Source of the DNA: Chitinophagaceae bacterium
GTDB taxonomy: Bacteria > Bacteroidota > Bacteroidia > Cytophagales > Cytophagaceae
Assembly (NCBI GenBank): GCA_028288365.1
Contig: JAQBNU010000109.1
Location: 1 to 64,000 of the forward strand
Reading direction: 5' to 3'
DNA: 64,000 nucleotides
The position numbers and the translations under genes were made by a program. This document shows, piece by piece, positions 59,769 to 64,000 of this stretch. The notes below the pieces were generated by a model. It ran no database searches and was not told the origin of the DNA. It worked only from the letters and a program-made list of their open reading frames with translations. Each line of letters opens with the position of its first letter. The stretch's first letter is position 1.

Positions 59769-59952
59769 CATAAAGCCATACAACCTTAAGGATCTCTCTA
59801 CAATATACGGAGTATGTGACAAAACACTGAAAAAATGGCTCGTGCCATTTGAAAAAGAGATCGGACAAAAACAAGGTAGGTATTTTAACATCAACCAGGT
59901 GAAAATCATTTTTGATAAACTGGGAGTTCCCCAAACCCTTGAAAATCTTTAG
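59752..59952 (+). CDS. Small helix-turn-helix (MerR/excisionase-like) protein
   Basis: 66 residues from the ATG at 59752; the open frame starts at 59701 but overlaps more deeply there. 'NLKDLSTIYGVCDKTLKKWLVPFEKEIGQKQGRYFNINQVKIIFDKLG' follows the pattern of MerR-type or excisionase DNA-binding domains (turn-helix, then wing). It could regulate the module or direct excision, which is inference. Overlaps the preceding gene by 17 bases. Confidence 0.7.
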   Translation: MSKSIDIKPYNLKDLSTIYGVCDKTLKKWLVPFEKEIGQKQGRYFNINQVKIIFDKLGVPQTLENL

Positions 59953-59975
59953 ACAGAAATAAAACTGCTAAACCG

Positions 59976-59989
59976 GAAATAATCAGAAC
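59976..59989 (+). promoter_or_regulatory. 14-nt motif GAAATAATCAGAAC, copy 2
   Basis: Second exact copy of the motif seen at 58092, in the 98-base gap before the gene at 60051. The rest of the gap is A-rich and without hairpins. Confidence 0.4.
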
Positions 59990-60050
59990 AAATCTTATTT
60001 CAAGAACAAAAACAAGAAAACATTTTTTCAAGGTTTCATATTTTCAAATC

Positions 60051-60281
60051 ATGAACGCAACACCACACTATAGCCAGCCAGATAACAATACCACAGTATT
60101 TCTATTGGGAGCGGTTTTAAATATTCTTGCTTCAACTGAATGGTCTAGTCTTGTAGACTATGCTATTAAAGCAGTTATAGGAGGTATCGTATGGCTTGTG
60201 TTTAAAGTGATCAGCAATTACATCAGTCATAAGTTTATTAAAAAAGGCGATGGCCCGGACACCGATGACCAGGGAGAGTAA
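60051..60281 (+). CDS. Small membrane protein of the structural module
   Basis: 76 residues with a central hydrophobic helix (LLGAVLNILAS and KAVIGGIVWLVFKVIS) and an acidic C-terminal tail ('KKGDGPDTDDQGE'). Its size and topology would suit a phage holin or virion membrane protein. No family was recognised. The next gene starts inside it (60250 or 60265), showing translational overlap. Confidence 0.65.
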   Translation: MNATPHYSQPDNNTTVFLLGAVLNILASTEWSSLVDYAIKAVIGGIVWLVFKVISNYISHKFIKKGDGPDTDDQGE

Positions 60282-60729
60282 AATAGCGCTTGGAGCAGGA
60301 GTAGTCGCATTAGCAATAGGTATACCCTATTTACTAAAACTAAAACGTCTATCCGAAGAATTGGAGATCGTAACCAAAGTGAATATTCAAAAGGTTACCC
60401 TTACAGGACTCGAACTACGTGTAGATGTAACAATGAAGAACCCTACCGGTGGATCATTAAAAGTAAAATTCCCTTTTGTAAAAATGCTTTATAAAGATAG
60501 CGTTTTTGCAACGTCCGAAGTTAAAGATCAGGATTATGATATTCCAAAGTTTGGACAAAAACAGCTCGATCCAATTATAGTATCGCTGCCAATTATACAA
60601 ATGGCAACCAATACACCGGATATGCTTTCAGCATATCGAAAGAATGGAAAGCTTGACATCGTTGTAAAAACAATTACAACTATTAACAATAAAGTGCCTT
60701 ACACAAAGACTGATTCTTTGAGTGTTTAA
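60250..60729 (+). CDS. LEA14/WHy-like membrane-anchored protein
   Basis: 159 residues from the ATG at 60250; a second ATG at 60265 is equally plausible. An N-terminal transmembrane anchor (IALGAGVVALAIGIPYLLKL) precedes a beta-sandwich with the water-stress (WHy)/LEA type 2 pattern 'IQKVTLTGLELRVDVTMKNPTGGSLKVKFPFVKMLYKDSVFATSEV'. Such domains also occur in envelope and viral structural contexts. Role in this element unknown; being between a holin-like protein and a transglutaminase-fold protein suggests a virion membrane component. Confidence 0.75.
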   Translation: MARTPMTRESKIALGAGVVALAIGIPYLLKLKRLSEELEIVTKVNIQKVTLTGLELRVDVTMKNPTGGSLKVKFPFVKMLYKDSVFATSEVKDQDYDIPKFGQKQLDPIIVSLPIIQMATNTPDMLSAYRKNGKLDIVVKTITTINNKVPYTKTDSLSV

Positions 60730-60772
60730 AGGCTTGTAGTGAGAAGAAAAGTGAAGTTGAAAGTGGAGTTAC

Positions 60773-62488
60773 ATGCAAGCAGAAGTAAGACGATCTATTC
60801 GTTTCGGTGAAGAATTTGAACATTTGTTTCTTACTCCAAAAGGGAAACACATCACTATCCTCAAAGATGCGGAGGTTAATGATACGCTTACATTAATTCA
60901 AAAAACAGTTCCCCTAACTCTAAGAGATACGGAGAAAATTGCAAAGCTTCTCAAAGGCGATAGCCTGAAGGAGACTTGCGAAAACATCTGGAATTTTGTT
61001 TACAACCACATCCAATACAAAAGAGATGAAAAAGGAATTGAGCAAGTTAGAAGACCTGCGAGAACATGGTGGGACAGACAGCTCGGAGTTGACTGCGATT
61101 GCTACACAGAATTCATCAGTTCCATTTTAACCAATCTATCCATACCTCATAAGCTGCGCATTACAAAATACAATGGCAAAAGTTTCTTTCAACATATATA
61201 CCCTATTGTTCCTAAAGATGGTGACATCAACAAACCACTTATCTACAGAGAAGACTATATAGTAATTGATTGTGTGAAAGACTCTTTTGACGATGAACAA
61301 ACATTTTCAGCTTTTAAAGATTACGATGGTATGAGACTAGATTATCTCAATGGGATTGACGACGGGTTTCGCAATCCACAAAATGCAGATGTTGGTGATT
61401 TGTCTTCACTGGAATACGACCACGAGCTTAACGGTAAGTTCGGGAACTGGCTCAAAAAGGTTGGAAGTACAGTAAAGAAGGGTATCAGGTTTCTCAACCG
61501 CTTTACCAATCCAGGAACCATTATGCTACGCAATGGTTTTTTGCTTGCGATGAAAACTAATTTCTTGCGAATAGCAACCAGACTGCGGTTCGGCTACCTC
61601 AGTGATGAACAAGCCCAAAAGATGGGTCTTAACATGGACGCTTTTGCAAAACTGAAAAAGGTCGTTGAAAAGGCAGAACAAATTTACGACACCGCAGGTG
61701 GTAAAAAAGAAAATCTAAAAAAAGCAATTCTTGGAGGAAAAGGGAACAGAGATAAAAAAGTTCCTATGGATGGTCTTGATGGATTAGATGATATATACGC
61801 AGATCAAGCTGAGTACAACATCATTCATCATGGCACAATCAATGGCTTGGACAGAGATGAAGAATTAGGTGTAGTTGCCACTGCTTCTATTACCGCCGCT
61901 ACTACAGTACTTGGAGCTGTTGCTGCCGCATTATCACAAGTCAAAGGACTTTTTAAGAAAAACACTCCTGAAGCACAATCATTTGACGCCGGCTCAGGTG
62001 GTGCTGTTGGTAGCGAAGGTGAAGCATCACAAGCCAGGATGAGTGCTGATGTACAAAGTGATAACAGTGCATCAAGTAAAGGTGATCAAACCCAAGACAA
62101 CACAGCAAATGAAACCAGTGAAGACAATGCTGTACAAAACCCTACTAGTAATGCTGGAACAGCAGTACCAAGTAAATCAAGATCAAGCAGAATTGCTGTT
62201 AGCAATCAGCAAGCTGTGGTTAAATCAAAAACACCAGATGATCAGAAGCCAGCTCCAGATAATAATTCAGAAGGTTTCTTCTCTAAAGCAACATCGTGGG
62301 TCAAAGAGAACCCCGGTAAATCGGCCTTGATCGCGGGAGTAGTTGTTGGAGGAGGAATCTTGCTAAAAAAAATGCTCACCGCAAAACGGAGCCCACAAAA
62401 TTTAAGTGGAGTTCCAAAGAAAAAAAAGAAGAAAAAGAAAGCACCTTCCGTCAAGTCAAAATCAAGAGTTACCACTATAGAAATCTAA
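60773..62488 (+). CDS. Transglutaminase-fold membrane protein of the structural module
   Basis: 571 residues. Residues 60-175 form a transglutaminase-like cysteine-protease fold with a full triad: Cys108 ('LGVDCDCYTEF'), His141 ('FFQHIYPIV') and Asp166 ('IVIDCVKDSF'). A helical region (about 215-345) with 'NPGTIMLRNGFLLAMKTNFLRIATRLRFGYL' follows. Next comes a long Ser/Asn/Gln/Asp-rich disordered stretch, a C-terminal transmembrane helix ('GKSALIAGVVVGGGILLKKML') and a run of eight lysines. It could cross-link or cleave peptide bonds, for example in host entry or capsid maturation; the activity is inferred from fold. 43 bases after the LEA14-like gene. Confidence 0.8.
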   Translation: MQAEVRRSIRFGEEFEHLFLTPKGKHITILKDAEVNDTLTLIQKTVPLTLRDTEKIAKLLKGDSLKETCENIWNFVYNHIQYKRDEKGIEQVRRPARTWWDRQLGVDCDCYTEFISSILTNLSIPHKLRITKYNGKSFFQHIYPIVPKDGDINKPLIYREDYIVIDCVKDSFDDEQTFSAFKDYDGMRLDYLNGIDDGFRNPQNADVGDLSSLEYDHELNGKFGNWLKKVGSTVKKGIRFLNRFTNPGTIMLRNGFLLAMKTNFLRIATRLRFGYLSDEQAQKMGLNMDAFAKLKKVVEKAEQIYDTAGGKKENLKKAILGGKGNRDKKVPMDGLDGLDDIYADQAEYNIIHHGTINGLDRDEELGVVATASITAATTVLGAVAAALSQVKGLFKKNTPEAQSFDAGSGGAVGSEGEASQARMSADVQSDNSASSKGDQTQDNTANETSEDNAVQNPTSNAGTAVPSKSRSSRIAVSNQQAVVKSKTPDDQKPAPDNNSEGFFSKATSWVKENPGKSALIAGVVVGGGILLKKMLTAKRSPQNLSGVPKKKKKKKKAPSVKSKSRVTTIEI

Positions 62489-62492
62489 TGTT

Positions 62493-63056
62493 ATGGCAAA
62501 GCGAAGAAAAAAAAGTACACATAAAAAATCAATCAATGGCACTCCTTCTATTAGCACATCAAAAGCTACTGTCGTTAGTGCGCTCAAAGAGGGCGGACTA
62601 ATGCTAGGTTCTGCATTACTTGGCGGAGGAGCGGGAGCAGTCATTGGAAAACATTCCCTATTGGCGGGTATACCAATAGTACTCTTTGGAGCCTATAAAC
62701 GGAATAAATACATCGCCTCCGCTGGACTAGGAATCTGTATAAGTAATGGTTTCCAAAAACCGCAAGCCCAAACGGTAAGCGGTGTAGAAGAAGACATGCA
62801 CGGATTTGATATGGATCAAATCAAAGAACGCCTAGGTACATATTTCAAAAATTTCTCTGAAAAACTTTATCTACCCCAGGATCAACCAACCAACGGTATA
62901 GATGAAATGAACGGAGCAGACCACCCTACTTATTTCATCAATCCTTACAACAACAATAACAATCCATCTCTTGAAGGGGATCTGGATTTGAGCCAACTCA
63001 ACAAGGTTCAATCTCAGATTGCACAAATGAATGGGATGGATGATCGTGAATTCTAA
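62493..63056 (+). CDS. Glycine-rich putative virion membrane protein
   Basis: 187 residues. A very basic N-terminus (AKRRKKSTHKKS) is followed by two glycine-rich hydrophobic stretches ('EGGLMLGSALLGGGAGAVIGKHSLLAGIPIVLFGAY', 'ASAGLGICISN') and a soluble C-terminal part with an Asn run ('NPYNNNNNPS'). No family recognised. Starts 4 bases after the transglutaminase-fold gene. It resembles membrane proteins of lipid-containing viruses in composition only. Confidence 0.7.
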   Translation: MAKRRKKSTHKKSINGTPSISTSKATVVSALKEGGLMLGSALLGGGAGAVIGKHSLLAGIPIVLFGAYKRNKYIASAGLGICISNGFQKPQAQTVSGVEEDMHGFDMDQIKERLGTYFKNFSEKLYLPQDQPTNGIDEMNGADHPTYFINPYNNNNNPSLEGDLDLSQLNKVQSQIAQMNGMDDREF

Positions 63057-63093
63057 GTAATCAAATAAATAAGTACATATAAACAAAAACACA

Positions 63094-63819
63094 ATGGACG
63101 AGTTCGGTTACGTGATGCAGAGTGAATACGCCAATGCAGGGGAACTGCTAGGGCTGGATGGGGAGAGTAACGCTGAATTATTAGGCTACCTAAATTCATT
63201 GGATGCTGTCTCCCGTGTAAGAGCAATGAGCAAGCTTGTGAAGAAACAAATTCCTTCAAGAGGCTCAAGAGCGGAATTTGAAAAGTTCTTTCCAGAGTTA
63301 CCACAACACATCAAAGATGGATTGTTGAAAGGTACACTGAGATTAGCCGATCATACCGTGTATTCCATTAAACCAATTAATGGAGCAAAGACCATCAAGC
63401 TTTTTGAAAGCCAAGATGTAAAGGAAGTAGGATTAAGAAATATCAGTAATGCAAAGCTGCCTAAAAACATGGCATTACTGGTATCAGGAATCTACCTATT
63501 GCAAGGTGTGGCAGCATCACTAGGAAATGATGATGTGAAGGTCTCTACCTTTGATCAGCTAGAAAGTATTGGACCGCTTTCCAATGGTGAATTTAAACTG
63601 AAGGCAAACAAAAAGCAATTGGTCAGCGAAACGTCCAACCGCAAGTTCATTACCACTAACTACAACTTAGTGCCTAAGGGATATTTTAAACTCGCCAACC
63701 CACGTCTAATTCACGACGATGTAGAGATTGAGTTTGAAGTAGAGCTTGGAACCGTAACGGGCTTAAATGCCAATGCCGTGCTGTATGTAGGCTTGGATGG
63801 AACAGCTACTATCCCTTAG
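63094..63819 (+). CDS. Candidate jelly-roll structural (capsid-like) protein
   Basis: 241 residues. The N-terminal third is helical ('NAELLGYLNSLDAVSRVRAMSKLVKKQIPSRGSRAEFEKFF'). From about residue 75 it is predicted all-beta, ending 'KGYFKLANPRLIHDDVEIEFEVELGTVTGLNANAVLYVGLDGTATIP'. That terminal pattern, 'L.NP..I.....IEFE.EL', reminds me of bacterial non-tailed virus capsid proteins, but this is fold-level judgement only. Spaced 37 bases after the membrane protein and followed 5 bases later by another structural-looking ORF. Confidence 0.6.
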   Translation: MDEFGYVMQSEYANAGELLGLDGESNAELLGYLNSLDAVSRVRAMSKLVKKQIPSRGSRAEFEKFFPELPQHIKDGLLKGTLRLADHTVYSIKPINGAKTIKLFESQDVKEVGLRNISNAKLPKNMALLVSGIYLLQGVAASLGNDDVKVSTFDQLESIGPLSNGEFKLKANKKQLVSETSNRKFITTNYNLVPKGYFKLANPRLIHDDVEIEFEVELGTVTGLNANAVLYVGLDGTATIP

Positions 63820-63824
63820 TATTT

Positions 63825-64000
63825 ATGGAAGTTAAAATCATTCACAAAACCTTCAGTTTCCTGGTTGATCAGGATCAGACAACTTACAATAAGAAATTCG
63901 ACCTGGACAAAAATGTCCGGGTCGTTCTTGGCTTAGTTCTGAGTTCTGATGATCCAAGGCAATTATACTTCAGAGGCTCGCAACGTTTGGAAATAAATGG
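63825..64000 (+). CDS. Partial ORF, candidate structural protein (runs off window)
   Basis: ATG at 63825; 58 codons are visible without stop. 'KTFSFLVDQDQTTYNKKFDLDKNVRVVLGLVLSSDDPRQLYFRGSQRLEIN' is beta-rich. It begins 5 bases after the preceding stop, in the same operon. Probably a further structural protein, but it is incomplete and no family was recognised with certainty. Confidence 0.55.
   Translation, partial: MEVKIIHKTFSFLVDQDQTTYNKKFDLDKNVRVVLGLVLSSDDPRQLYFRGSQRLEIN

Larger units (their letters stand above)
45521..64000. mobile_element. Accessory island (defence genes plus provirus-like module), right end outside window
   Basis: From the truncated histidine kinase to the window end no housekeeping gene appears. 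The stretch is visibly richer in A+T than the core and lacks every intergenic repeat family found between 4.4 and 37.4 kb. It holds a CBASS-type operon with a sigma/peptidase module, a type III restriction operon, and structural-looking genes with a winged-helix protein. No integrase, transposase or direct-repeat attachment site was found inside the window, so the right boundary and mobility mechanism are unknown. Confidence 0.7.

Noticed and set aside
58108-64000. Tailed prophage
   Set aside because: No terminase, portal, protease, tail tube, tape measure or baseplate pattern in the visible genes.
1-64000. tRNA or rRNA genes
   Set aside because: No cloverleaf-like or conserved rRNA segments were recognised on either strand; a dedicated scan would settle this.

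Overview
The window comes from the chromosome of a member of the Bacteroidota. The signs are a secreted enzyme with a type IX secretion sorting tail, a TonB-dependent receptor with a carboxypeptidase-like N-terminal domain, an arginine operon using an acylornithine (not ornithine) carbamoyltransferase, a fused aspartokinase-homoserine dehydrogenase, TAnnTTTG-type promoter elements, weak ribosome binding sites, and many short palindromic intergenic repeats. The genus cannot be fixed from the sequence alone. No rRNA, tRNA or CRISPR array was seen.

Bases 1-45,350 are core chromosome. In order: dnaE and trxA; a deoxynucleotidase, a methyltransferase and an AEC transporter; a TonB-dependent receptor with two lipoproteins (substrate unknown, shared upstream motif); DUF502, ispH and cmk; two tiny lipoproteins; pyrR-pyrB; an EVE protein; a PolX/PHP protein with an eroded polymerase site; a heptosyltransferase; a secreted GH16 glucanase; a cold shock protein; the thrA-thrB-thrC operon (minus strand); an arginine cluster GNAT-argG-argC-argD-PPIase-argF'-argB-argE-argH (plus strand); a heptose-phosphate kinase with an aminotransferase; a fused glycosyltransferase; recR-clpS; a sodium:solute symporter; and an alkyltransferase-like protein.

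At about 45.5 kb the core ends in the C-terminal stub of a sensor histidine kinase. From there to the window end lies a more A+T-rich accessory island lacking the repeat families of the core. It has three blocks. (1) A defence block: a CBASS-type operon (small membrane protein, patatin-like phospholipase, DncV-like CD-NTase, E2-like protein with a SEC-C zinc motif). It is divergent from an ECF-like sigma factor, a 115-residue protein and an ImmA/IrrE-like metallopeptidase. The two transcription units share a near-perfect 21-bp-arm inverted repeat. (2) A compact four-gene minus-strand operon: XRE regulator, OLD-like ATPase-TOPRIM nuclease, type III Mod and type III Res. (3) A plus-strand array with a winged-helix protein, small proteins, a LEA14-like membrane protein, a transglutaminase-fold membrane protein and at least two candidate beta-rich structural proteins, running off the window. 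It looks like part of a non-tailed provirus or similar element.

The strongest candidates for something new are the sigma factor/metallopeptidase control module on the CBASS operon, the OLD-containing type III restriction operon, and the structural array at the right end. All functional statements come from motif reading; no database search was possible.
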